Below, in pieces: positions 7,794-15,984 of a DNA stretch of 64,000 nucleotides; within the stretch, counting starts at the first letter, position 1, and each line of letters starts with the position of its first letter. The notes below the pieces were generated by a model. It did not search any database. It was not told the DNA's origin and worked only from the letters and a program-made list of their open reading frames with translations. Source of the stretch: Acidobacteriota bacterium. Lineage in GTDB: Bacteria > Acidobacteriota > Terriglobia > Terriglobales > Acidobacteriaceae. The stretch is taken from contig QIAP01000041.1 of NCBI GenBank assembly GCA_003225075.1, positions 24,069 to 88,068 of the forward strand. Direction: 5' to 3'. The position numbers and the translations under genes were made by a program.

Positions 7794-10700
7794 TTACGCC
7801 GTCCTGCCGCTGGTCGCGGCCGTGGAAGAATCGTCCGTGGAGATTTCCGCTGCTTGCAACGATGTCTCCTGCGACTCGAGCAGCTGTTTCATCCGGGAGG
7901 CGAGCTTTTCGCCCATCACCCGGACGTAGGGTTCACGCAGCATTTCGACGTGAAGGAAGTTGACAATCTGAATTTCCACGCCACCCTCGGACCGGGCGCC
8001 CCAACCCATCTTCGGATCATTTACGTAGTAGAAAGGCTGCTTCGGCTTTTTAAACAATAGGACAGGAGCGCGAAAGCGAGGCGCTGTGAATCCATCGCCA
8101 GGCCAGTAAAATTCTCGCCAGTCGCTGCGTACTTCCGGCATACCCGACTGAGCAATGCTGCGAAAATTCTTTCGCAACGCCTTCTTCCACAACTTCAATT
8201 TGTTTACCAGATGCATATTCCGCAGAGAACGCAGCCGCTCCTGGTAGTAATGTATGTGCCAGAGCCATGGTACTTGACTGTTTTGAAGCACCCAAGTGTC
8301 AAGGATGACAAACAAACCCACCTCTAGACCCTGGGCTTCGAGATCAAGCACGATTTGCTCTGCGATCTGCACGCCTTCACACATGCCACCGAAACAATAA
8401 GGACCTTGCGGCTGCACGGCACGCATGGCCGCTATGTATTCCTTTGCGAGACCCTGTAACTCCTCTTTGGTAAAAGGACGGTCCCCCACCAGAGGCGCAT
8501 TAGCCTGCAACTTGTAGAATGGCTGCTCAACGCCCATGTGGCGCGCCAATAGCGCGTAGCCGAGAGTATCCACTCCGGGCGACGCCACCGCGAAGAACGG
8601 CAAGTTCCCATTGCCGGCCTGGATCTGGGTCAGAATCGGATCGGGACCTGAAGCCGGGCCTTCGCGAATCAGTTGCGCCAGCGACTCAATCGTAGCGCCG
8701 CGAAAAAGTGCGGACAGTGGAATCGGATGGCTTGTAACCTTCTCCACTTCGGAAAGCAAACGTGCCGCCAACAAAGAGTGTCCGCCCAGATCGAAAAAGT
8801 TATCGCGGATGCCGATTTTTGGAATGCCGAGCACGCGCTGCCAAATATCGACCAGCAACTGTTCCAGCGAATCACGTGCGGGGACCAGGTTAACCGCGTC
8901 CAATGGCAAAGCATCAGGTGCAGGTAGAGCGCGGCGATTCACCTTGCCGTTCGGCGTAAGCGGGAGTTCGTCCAGAGTGATGAAAGATCCCGGCACCATA
9001 TATTCGGGCAGACTCGACTTCAGAAATGCGCGCAACTCATCATTCGAAATCTTCTCGCCGGGTGCCAACACCAGATAAGCGACCAGGCGACGGTCCCCGG
9101 GTTTGTCCTCACGAGCGGCGACGACGCATGACCGCACTGCGGGATGGCGCGCCAGCAAAGACTCAATTTCTCCCAATTCAATACGATAGCCGCGAATCTT
9201 CACTTGGAAATCCGCCCGCCCTAGAAACGAAATATTTCCCTCAGGAAGATAGCGAGCCAGATCACCTGTCCGGTACAGCTTGCTCTTTGTATCGCGAGCG
9301 AACGGATTAACCACAAACTTTTCCGCTGTCAGTTCCGGCCGGTTCAGATATCCACGCGCCAGACCATCGCCGCCGATATACAATTCGCCGGCTACACCGA
9401 CGGGAACCGGTTCCATTCGCGAATCCAGAATGTACATCTGGGTATTGGCGATTGGCTTCCCGATGGGTACCGTTCCGCTTTCGCCTGACAGAACCCCATG
9501 CACCGATGAGTAGATCGTGGTCTCAGTGGGTCCATACATGTTCCATAACGATTCGCAGCGTGGAAGCAGTTGCTCCGCTAACTCACGCGGAAATCCTTCG
9601 CCGCCGCAGAGAACTTTCAATTTTGAATTGCCCTTCCAGTTCGCGTCCAATAGCAATCGCCAAGTTGCCGGCGTGGCTTGCATGACAGTAACGCGGCACT
9701 GCTCCATCAGCCGGGCTAGGAGTTTTCCGTCGGTGCATTCTTCGCGGCTCGCCACCACCAGGCGCGCCCCCGTAGTCAGTGGCAAGTAGAGCTCCAGCCC
9801 TGCAATGTCGAAGGAGAGAGTAGTTACCGCCAGCAAGACATCTTCGGGCAGTAGGCCGGGAACCTGACGCATGCTGGTGAGGAAATTGACCACGGCGCGA
9901 TGTTCAATTTGAACGCCTTTGGGTTTTCCCGTGGAACCGGAGGTGTAAATCACATAGGCGAGATCATGCGCAGTGGACTGTGGCGGCAGATTTTCTGTAC
10001 TTTCTTTGCTGATCTGATTCCAATCAGTGTCCAGAAGAATCAGTGCTTCAGATATTTTTGGCAAATTCGGGAGTAGCGACTGCTGGGTCAGAAGCACGGG
10101 AGCATGCGCATCCTCCAAGATATATGCAACTCGATCCTTGGGATACGCCGGGTCAAGCGGCACATAGGCTCCGCCTGCCTTGAGCACGCCGAGCACTCCC
10201 ACAACCATGTCCAGCGAACGCTCAGCGCACAGACCTACAAGAACGTCGGGGCCAACGTCGGCTTTTTTAAGGTAATGCGCTAACTGATTCGCCCTTGCGT
10301 TCAGTTCACGATAGGTCAAATGATGATTTTGAAAGACAATTGCTACTGCTCCAGGCGTGAGCTCAGCTTGCCGCTCGATCAATTGCTGAACGCCCACGTC
10401 GGGATAGGAAGCCGCGGTACGGTTCCACTCAATCAGGATTTTCCGTTTCTCCGATTCAGTCAGCAGCGGCAGTTGCGAAATCGGCCGCTCCGGATTCTCG
10501 ATCACCCCTTGCAGCAGTCGCTGGAAATGCTCCGTCATGCGCGAGATTGTGGACTCATCGAATAAGTCGGTGTTGTATCCAAACCTGGCCCTTAACCCGT
10601 CTTCGCTTTCACACATCGTGACCGTGAGATCGAATCGTGCGGTGCCGTTCTCCCCTTCGATCGGGCTTACGATCAACCCGGGCACGCTCGAGTCTTCTTG

Positions 10701-11843
10701 CGGGACCGTCCGTAACTCAAACATGATTTGGAACAAAGGATTGCGGCTCAGGTCGCGTTGCGGTCGCAATTCCGCGACGAGTTTTTCAAAGGGAATCTCG
10801 TTCGCGGAGGCGTTATCCGCCGTCGCGCGAACTCGGTGTAGCAGTTCTATGAAGCTGGGATCGCCAGACAAATCGTTGCGCTGAACCAGCATGTTCTCGA
10901 ATAGCCCGATCAGTTCTTGCGCTTCAAGCAGGTCGCGATTGGGCGTGAGCGTGCCCACCACAATTTCATCTTGACCGCTATAGCGGTACAGAAGCACATT
11001 AAAAGCCGCCAGCAGCGTTACGAAAAATGTGACGCTCTCGCGACGGCTCAGTTCCCGCAACCCGTGCGCCAGCGAGTTCTCAAATGCAACCCACTGGCTC
11101 GAGCCACGAAACGTCTGCACCGGCGGCCGAGCGTGACCGGTTGGTAATTCGACGCCTGAGGGAGTTGAGGCAAGGTTTTGCCGCCAATAGGAGAGTCGCT
11201 GTCTGAAATTCTCCTCGTGGCTGGAGCGGCGTTGCCAGATCGCATAGTTCGCATATTGCGCCGGGAGTTCGGGAAGGCGCGAATTATCTCCGGCCGTGAA
11301 ACTCCTATAGACTGTCGTGAGTTCTCGCAGCAGAATATCCACTGACCAGGAATCGAAAACAATGTGATGTAGGGTCAGCAACAAAACATGATCTTCGCTG
11401 GCAATTCGAAGTAGCGAGGCCCGGATCAGGGGGCCGTGAGTCAGATCGAATGGTCGTTTTGCCTCTTCGCGGACAAAGTCGTGGATGTGGGAGTCGCATC
11501 GGTGGGCAGGAACGCTGCCTATATCGCTAAGGACGAGACGCATCGGACTCGCCGAGGAAATGACCTGTGTGGGCTGGCCCTCAACAGTGTGAAATTGCGT
11601 CCGCAGCACTTCATGCCGCCGGATGATTTCATTGAGACTGTGTTCCACTGCTGCGATGTCAAGAGCGCCTTCCAGGCGCAATGCGACTGGGATGTTATGT
11701 GCGGCGGTGTTCGGCTCCAATTGTTCCAGAATCCAGAGTCGCTCCTGGGCAAAGGAGAGCGGAACGCGCTGGGGCGCGCTGTGCTCCAGTCGCAGAGCCT
11801 GCAACCGTATCCCGGTTTTCTGAGTCTCTGATGGGTCCATCAT
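7794..11843 (-). CDS. Single-module non-ribosomal peptide synthetase (C-A-PCP-TE)
   Basis: About 1,349 residues form one complete module. The condensation domain (about 20-440) has HHIVFDSW, with the catalytic His and Asp (the usual HHxxxDG has Ser for Gly). In the adenylation domain (about 450-960), YTSGSTGKPKG, NMYGPTETT and PNGKVNRR are seen. A hand-made pocket alignment to PheA gives D-I-L-Q-C-G-M-I-Y-K, closest to codes I know for glycine. The carrier domain has DLGGHSL (phosphopantetheine Ser1023). The type I thioesterase has GGMCEG, so the nucleophile is Cys1155 rather than Ser, with Asp and His candidates in VILDT and NFLHVE. I chose the ATG at 11843; an upstream TTG at 11861 is also in frame but has no ribosome site. 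It is the first gene of the operon, and the product is unknown. Confidence 0.92.
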   Translation of the reverse strand: MMDPSETQKTGIRLQALRLEHSAPQRVPLSFAQERLWILEQLEPNTAAHNIPVALRLEGALDIAAVEHSLNEIIRRHEVLRTQFHTVEGQPTQVISSASPMRLVLSDIGSVPAHRCDSHIHDFVREEAKRPFDLTHGPLIRASLLRIASEDHVLLLTLHHIVFDSWSVDILLRELTTVYRSFTAGDNSRLPELPAQYANYAIWQRRSSHEENFRQRLSYWRQNLASTPSGVELPTGHARPPVQTFRGSSQWVAFENSLAHGLRELSRRESVTFFVTLLAAFNVLLYRYSGQDEIVVGTLTPNRDLLEAQELIGLFENMLVQRNDLSGDPSFIELLHRVRATADNASANEIPFEKLVAELRPQRDLSRNPLFQIMFELRTVPQEDSSVPGLIVSPIEGENGTARFDLTVTMCESEDGLRARFGYNTDLFDESTISRMTEHFQRLLQGVIENPERPISQLPLLTESEKRKILIEWNRTAASYPDVGVQQLIERQAELTPGAVAIVFQNHHLTYRELNARANQLAHYLKKADVGPDVLVGLCAERSLDMVVGVLGVLKAGGAYVPLDPAYPKDRVAYILEDAHAPVLLTQQSLLPNLPKISEALILLDTDWNQISKESTENLPPQSTAHDLAYVIYTSGSTGKPKGVQIEHRAVVNFLTSMRQVPGLLPEDVLLAVTTLSFDIAGLELYLPLTTGARLVVASREECTDGKLLARLMEQCRVTVMQATPATWRLLLDANWKGNSKLKVLCGGEGFPRELAEQLLPRCESLWNMYGPTETTIYSSVHGVLSGESGTVPIGKPIANTQMYILDSRMEPVPVGVAGELYIGGDGLARGYLNRPELTAEKFVVNPFARDTKSKLYRTGDLARYLPEGNISFLGRADFQVKIRGYRIELGEIESLLARHPAVRSCVVAAREDKPGDRRLVAYLVLAPGEKISNDELRAFLKSSLPEYMVPGSFITLDELPLTPNGKVNRRALPAPDALPLDAVNLVPARDSLEQLLVDIWQRVLGIPKIGIRDNFFDLGGHSLLAARLLSEVEKVTSHPIPLSALFRGATIESLAQLIREGPASGPDPILTQIQAGNGNLPFFAVASPGVDTLGYALLARHMGVEQPFYKLQANAPLVGDRPFTKEELQGLAKEYIAAMRAVQPQGPYCFGGMCEGVQIAEQIVLDLEAQGLEVGLFVILDTWVLQNSQVPWLWHIHYYQERLRSLRNMHLVNKLKLWKKALRKNFRSIAQSGMPEVRSDWREFYWPGDGFTAPRFRAPVLLFKKPKQPFYYVNDPKMGWGARSEGGVEIQIVNFLHVEMLREPYVRVMGEKLASRMKQLLESQETSLQAAEISTDDSSTAATSGRTA

Positions 11844-12278
11844 CTCCACGACCTTAAACAATGGCTGGAACTTGGAGCAGTCTCACAGGCTTTCATCTTT
11901 GTCCCAAGCTGAAATTCTTGGATGCAAAATGTCTTCACTCGTCCCGCAGGACTCATAAACTTCGACGCGTACTATTCCCAGTTAACAACATTTGTGAGTG
12001 AGCTTGTTCATTCCTGAAGTAAAAACCTGCACTTGCTCTGCCAAGATGATATCTGCTGGTGTTGGCGGAATCCATCAATTAAGCATTGAAACACTTTGTT
12101 TTCAGAGGTTTAGATGGAGAACCAGCGAATCCTGCAAGGCCGGATTGAGCTCAAGTGCAAAGCTTTGCAGTTTCCGGGAAGCTCTAAAGCCGAAGACTGC
12201 TTTCGGGCTGAGGAATTGCTTTATAGAATTGGTAATCCCGGATAGCATCTAACTTACGGTCTAGGTCTGGGTCCATTT
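11844..12278. other. Intergenic region upstream of the NRPS and of a secreted-protein gene
   Basis: About 435 bp lie between two divergent genes, so it should hold promoters for both the NRPS operon (minus) and the small secreted protein (plus). It is more AT-rich than its neighbours. I see no convincing -35/-10 pair, repeat or RNA. Short open frames here lack ribosome sites and recognisable sequence. Confidence 0.5.
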
Positions 12279-12746
12279 ATGATTCATTTATCCACTCCTG
12301 AAAGACGCACCAAATCATTCAAGCTAAAGCGGGTCGTAATCGCAACTGTTACCGTGCTCTTCTTGGCGGTCTCGGGCGTCTCGCAAACCCGTCACTATTC
12401 GGATTCCAGGACTCGTTACTCGCAATCGAAGTCCGTCAAGAGTTCGATGCGGAAGGCGAGCGGAGTCCCGCATCCGACGGCTGACGTCATAGTTCGCAAA
12501 GCGAACCCGAAATCAGGCGGAGAACAACAATTAAACAATTTGGCACGCCAGACCGCGCGCATCGAGAGTTCACGGCGGAGCAAAAAAGCAAGCGGCCTTT
12601 CTCAGCAGGCGGCAAAGGGACAAAACCCAGAAGTTAATTTCCAGTTCCAGCCACCGAAAGGTGGCCTCAAAAACTCTAATGCGGGACGCGAGACCAAGGT
12701 CCGTCACTCCGCGATCAATCGGAGGGTAAACGGTTCGTCTCGCTGA
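12279..12746 (+). CDS. Small secreted basic protein of unknown function
   Basis: This 155-residue protein is not recognised. Residues 17-38 (basic KLKR followed by a hydrophobic run ending AVSGVSQ) look like a Sec signal peptide with a cleavage site near residue 38. The rest is a polar, Ser/Arg/Lys/Gln-rich sequence without cysteines or predicted structure, so it may be an envelope or disordered protein. It lies between the divergent NRPS operon and the convergent glycosyltransferase gene, whose stop is 9 bp away. The start is the first ATG that keeps the signal peptide. Confidence 0.55.
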   Translation: MIHLSTPERRTKSFKLKRVVIATVTVLFLAVSGVSQTRHYSDSRTRYSQSKSVKSSMRKASGVPHPTADVIVRKANPKSGGEQQLNNLARQTARIESSRRSKKASGLSQQAAKGQNPEVNFQFQPPKGGLKNSNAGRETKVRHSAINRRVNGSSR

Positions 12747-12755
12747 ACCGCGCGA

Positions 12756-13526
12756 CTACTCTCCCCCGATACTGCGCTCCTTCGTCTTCAGCCCTTGAAC
12801 ATTTTCGTCCGCGCTAGAAGTAGGTGCCTTCACTAGGCGTTCCTTCATCGAATACTTGAACAGGCACCACAGCGCGTGGAATCCATCTCTCCATCCGATT
12901 TTCTTTCCTTCCTCGTAAGTGCGGCCCCAGTAGCTGATGCCAACCTCGTAAATTCTGAGGCGGCGTTTGGCAATTTTCACCGTGATTTCCGGTTCGAAGC
13001 CAAAACGATCCTCCTCGATAGGGATGGATTGAATTACCTCGCGGCGGAATACCTTGTAGCAGGTTTCCATATCGGTGAGATTAATGTTGGTCAAACAATT
13101 GGAGAGCAGGGTGAGCAACCAGTTACCCACTGAATGCCAAAAGTACAGGACCCGATGGGGACGTCCACCCAGAAAGCGGGAGCCGTACACCACATCCGCT
13201 TTGCCCTGGATCAGCGGGTCAATGAGAACGGGATATTCAATGGGATCGTATTCCAGATCAGCGTCTTGAATGATGACATAGTCACCGGTTGCCTCTTGAA
13301 TTCCGCGGCGAAGGGCGGCGCCCTTACCAAGATTCTTCGGTTGCAGCAACGCTCGAATTTGGGGATGCCGATTCTGCAATTCGGCCAAAATCTCGCGCGA
13401 ACCATCGCGCGAAAAGTCATCGACGCAAATTACTTCGATTTCAAGGGGAACTGAAAGTACCTTGTCTACCAGGCACCGCAAGGTGGCGCGCTCGTTGTAA
13501 ACCGGAATCACGACAGAGAGTTTCAT
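12756..13526 (-). CDS. Glycosyltransferase family 2 (DPM1/polyprenyl-phosphate type)
   Basis: This 256-residue GT-A enzyme is of the kind that moves a sugar from a nucleotide donor to polyprenyl phosphate. The N-terminus [13 protein letters not shown], the VDDFSRDGS segment, GKGAALRRG and the DXD-like QDADLEYDP are clear. The region [21 protein letters not shown] followed by [13 protein letters not shown] is characteristic of the dolichol-phosphate mannose synthase-like branch. No C-terminal membrane anchor is present, so it is probably peripheral on the cytoplasmic side. It may supply lipid-linked sugar to the glycan cluster on its left, but it has its own upstream region and is not in that operon. 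Confidence 0.85.
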   Translation of the reverse strand: MKLSVVIPVYNERATLRCLVDKVLSVPLEIEVICVDDFSRDGSREILAELQNRHPQIRALLQPKNLGKGAALRRGIQEATGDYVIIQDADLEYDPIEYPVLIDPLIQGKADVVYGSRFLGGRPHRVLYFWHSVGNWLLTLLSNCLTNINLTDMETCYKVFRREVIQSIPIEEDRFGFEPEITVKIAKRRLRIYEVGISYWGRTYEEGKKIGWRDGFHALWCLFKYSMKERLVKAPTSSADENVQGLKTKERSIGGE

Positions 13527-14051
13527 TGCGATGAATCAGAGTTTACTTGTACCCATTTAAAATAGCGCCCGTCGTATGACGGTGGTTTGTCGCAAGCAGT
13601 TCCAAGGTTTTATTACGACAATGGCGAGCCAACTCCAGCGAGTCCTCCACGTCTCAATATAGTTGTGCTTTATAGTTGCGCTTCGGAATCAAAACGATTC
13701 GCATTTCGCAAGATGTAATTAGTTCCATTTCTGCCCGCATTATCGGAAATTTTGTCCTAATGTATTCACCCTAACCAGTGACTAATCGCGTTCAAAATCA
13801 ATAGAGTTCTACCGCCCTCGATCAGGGTTCCTCGGAGCCACATCTGCGGTTGCGTTCTCATTCTTGAGAAAGTGCTGTCAATTAAAGAGCACCGGAAGTC
13901 GAGTTGGCAACACGGATGCTACCATTTTTGGAAGAAGCCGTATTCAACATTTAATTAAAAGTTGAACCATCCGGTCGAAACCGGCGATGGATTCGACAAC
14001 TCTGTGATTACACAACCGCATGGCGAGCGGGAGAAAATCAGGGGAGGAGTG
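13527..14051. other. Intergenic region before the first HTH pair
   Basis: About 525 bp lie between the divergent glycosyltransferase and HTH genes and are clearly AT-richer than the coding DNA. A frame running into the first HTH gene opens with a TTG at 13962, but no conserved residues precede 14052. I see no confident promoter, repeat or RNA gene. A long leader with regulatory sites for the HTH pair is possible. Confidence 0.45.
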
Positions 14052-14576
14052 ATGGGCGATATAGCAGTAGGATTGGGATTAGGGAGCCGCGAACAGCAGA
14101 TTGTTGAACTATTACTTCAAGGCTGTGACAACGAGGAAATCGCAAGACAGCTGAACATGGCCCGCCGCACTGTAAAAGCTTACTTCAACCGGCTATTCCT
14201 GCGATTCGGTATTACCACTGGAATCAAGCGAGTCAAGCTCGCAACTCTTTTGTATCGGAGGCAGTTATGTCTGGAGAAGAACGTCAGGGAGCTCTCACCC
14301 CCAATGAACGAGAACAGCAAGTCATCGCACTCGTTGCTCAGGGACTCAAAAATCGGGAGGTCGCAGATGCCATCGGAACCACCGAGCACGTCGTCAAGAA
14401 CTATCTTCGTGGCATCTACGACAAACTCGGTCTCTGGAACCGCGTCGAACTCGCCCTCTGGTACGAAGCGCGCAAGAATGAACAGACGTTCCGCGCGTAA
14501 TGTAGTGAGGGTATGGGAAAGCCGGATGATGGGATTGGGGAGGATGATGCTTCCCCAGCGATCGAACGCCAAGTGA
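14052..14576 (+). CDS. Small LuxR/GerE-type HTH protein, first member of pair 1
   Basis: Residues 10-75 are a LuxR-type DNA-binding domain (SREQQIVELLLQGCDNEEIA, then RRTVKAYFNRLF) with no receiver or sensor domain. I chose the ATG at 14052 because GGGGAGGAG lies just upstream. The frame then runs on for about 100 Ser/Arg-rich residues that overlap the whole next gene in another frame. The equivalent gene of pair 2 (24356-24598) stops after 80 residues, so this tail is probably meaningless read-through after loss of the original stop. The role is inferred as a transcription regulator acting together with its partner. Confidence 0.7.
   Translation: MGDIAVGLGLGSREQQIVELLLQGCDNEEIARQLNMARRTVKAYFNRLFLRFGITTGIKRVKLATLLYRRQLCLEKNVRELSPPMNENSKSSHSLLRDSKIGRSQMPSEPPSTSSRTIFVASTTNSVSGTASNSPSGTKRARMNRRSARNVVRVWESRMMGLGRMMLPQRSNAK
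14267..14500 (+). CDS. Small LuxR/GerE-type HTH protein, second member of pair 1
   Basis: This 77-residue protein is essentially only a LuxR-type HTH (LTPNEREQQVIALVAQGLKN, then TEHVVKNYLRGIYDKLGLWN). GGAGG sits five bases before the ATG, inside the preceding HTH gene, so translation is probably coupled. A near-identical arrangement and a similar protein (VVKNYLRATFDKIGVWSR) occur at 24577-24786. Without a regulatory domain it may work as a heterodimer with the first member, or as a constitutive DNA-binding protein. Its target is unknown. Confidence 0.8.
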   Translation: MSGEERQGALTPNEREQQVIALVAQGLKNREVADAIGTTEHVVKNYLRGIYDKLGLWNRVELALWYEARKNEQTFRA

Positions 14577-14658
14577 ACAGCTTAATCCCGCCGATGCCAC
14601 CGAAAATCTGATCGCCGAATGACGGGCGGGGAAGATCCGATTCGCCCGAAAATTCGCT

Positions 14659-14686
14659 GGTCATTTACAACCGGTCATTTACAACC
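14659..14686. repeat. Perfect 14-bp tandem duplication at a stop codon
   Basis: GGTCATTTACAACC occurs twice with no gap. On the minus strand each copy reads Gly-Cys-Lys-stop, so the end of the zinc-ribbon gene at 14675-15907, including its stop, is duplicated. This looks like a recent replication slippage. Confidence 0.9.
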
Positions 14687-15907
14687 TGAAGCCTGTAATT
14701 CTCTCAATCTGTTAGCGGCGGCAGTAGACCCTTTCTTAGCGGCTGCGACTAGCAGTACTTCGGCCTGATCGCAGCTCTTCGGAATTCCATCTCCCCGCTC
14801 GTATAGATCTGCGAGCAACAATATTGCGGCCTTGTTCTGCTTGCCAATCGCTTTCCACAGCAACTTCGCGGCTTGGGCCGTGTCCCTGGAGCCACCCTCG
14901 GCGTTGAGGTATTTTTCCGCGGCGGCCAAATCCGCTGCCCCGCTCTCGGAAGGAATTACGTTCCAGACAGGCGCGCTACGAAGGTCTCGTGGGAAAGCCG
15001 CCTTGCCCGTCGCCGCGACACCCTCGTCCGGAGATGCGCCTCTAGTTGGCTGTTGTGGGGGATTCGCTTCGGCGGCAGAATGCTGGGCTTTCTGGTGCGC
15101 TTCAGGACTAAGCTGTTGCCCTTCTGCTTTTTTATTCACTTGTCCCGAAGGTGCACTTTCCGCCGGCCGCTGGGGTGTGGGGACTGCGCCGGCCGACGAT
15201 TCAGAAATAGAATGCGATGGGGAACCGGTAGGTGATTGGCTCCGCCACTGCACGTAGAGGAATGCTACTAACAACAACACCAAAACAGTGGCAGCGAGTT
15301 TGCCAAAAACTCGAGGCTTTTGCGTGTCCGCCGCAAGATTTACAAGACTTCTCTCCCGCAGCCACTGCACATCGGGTTGATCCACCTTTGCCGGCGACTC
15401 CGCCAGCAGTTCAGAACCCGGAAAATCGTGGTTCAGAGTACCCCGTCCTCCATTGGTCGGCGCCGCAGGGGCCGACACCGCCTTTGCGATGTGACCTTGA
15501 AGAGAACAACCGCATCTCCCACAAAACCACTGGCCGGGAAGATAATTATGATGACAGTCCGGGCAGACCAGTGGTGCAACGCGCGTCGCTGTAGACTCAG
15601 GCGCCTCAGTAATTTTCAGCTGCGGTGATTCCGCTATAGGTTGATTGCTTTCCTGCTGATCCCGCTCTTCAGGACTATCCTCGGACACTCCCTCTAGTTC
15701 CCGAAGCAGTTCCACGACGGCTTGTTCCCGTTTTTCCGGAGGGGTCGTAAAGTACACTTGGGCCCATCTTCCTAAATTGCGTCCCAGAGTCGGATTCATC
15801 ATGGGATTAAGCTGGGGATTGGGCAGCTTACCCTTTGACTCCGCGTCTTTGTCCGATGAGTACCGCAAACTTGTCTCTCCGGGTTGAGCTCCTAAGGATA
15901 ATTCCAC
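14675..15907 (-). CDS. Zinc-ribbon, single-pass membrane protein with Sel1-like C-terminus
   Basis: This 410-residue protein has a helical N-terminal part, a zinc ribbon of four cysteines (C115, C118, C129 and C132, CPDC and CGRC), one membrane segment at about 203-220, a disordered Pro/Ser/Gln-rich stretch, and a C-terminal Sel1/TPR-like repeat (residues about 330-405, with AAKLLWKAIGKQNKAAILLL and LYERGDGIPKSCDQA). It probably acts as a membrane scaffold. The next gene upstream (15985-17676) also combines a zinc ribbon with one membrane segment, and the pair may act together. The function is unknown. The last three codons lie in a tandem duplication. Confidence 0.75.
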   Translation of the reverse strand: MELSLGAQPGETSLRYSSDKDAESKGKLPNPQLNPMMNPTLGRNLGRWAQVYFTTPPEKREQAVVELLRELEGVSEDSPEERDQQESNQPIAESPQLKITEAPESTATRVAPLVCPDCHHNYLPGQWFCGRCGCSLQGHIAKAVSAPAAPTNGGRGTLNHDFPGSELLAESPAKVDQPDVQWLRERSLVNLAADTQKPRVFGKLAATVLVLLLVAFLYVQWRSQSPTGSPSHSISESSAGAVPTPQRPAESAPSGQVNKKAEGQQLSPEAHQKAQHSAAEANPPQQPTRGASPDEGVAATGKAAFPRDLRSAPVWNVIPSESGAADLAAAEKYLNAEGGSRDTAQAAKLLWKAIGKQNKAAILLLADLYERGDGIPKSCDQAEVLLVAAAKKGSTAAANRLRELQASGCK

Positions 15908-15984
15908 TCCGACGAGATCAAGTTGTCAATTCAGCTAGGCCCTGATCGATGGAGGAGGCGCACAACTATTTGTTCTGAAAGTGG

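Noticed and set aside
13962..14051. Extension of the first HTH gene to an upstream TTG
   Set aside because: No ribosome site and no similarity in the second HTH pair; GGGGAGGAG before 14052 marks the start.
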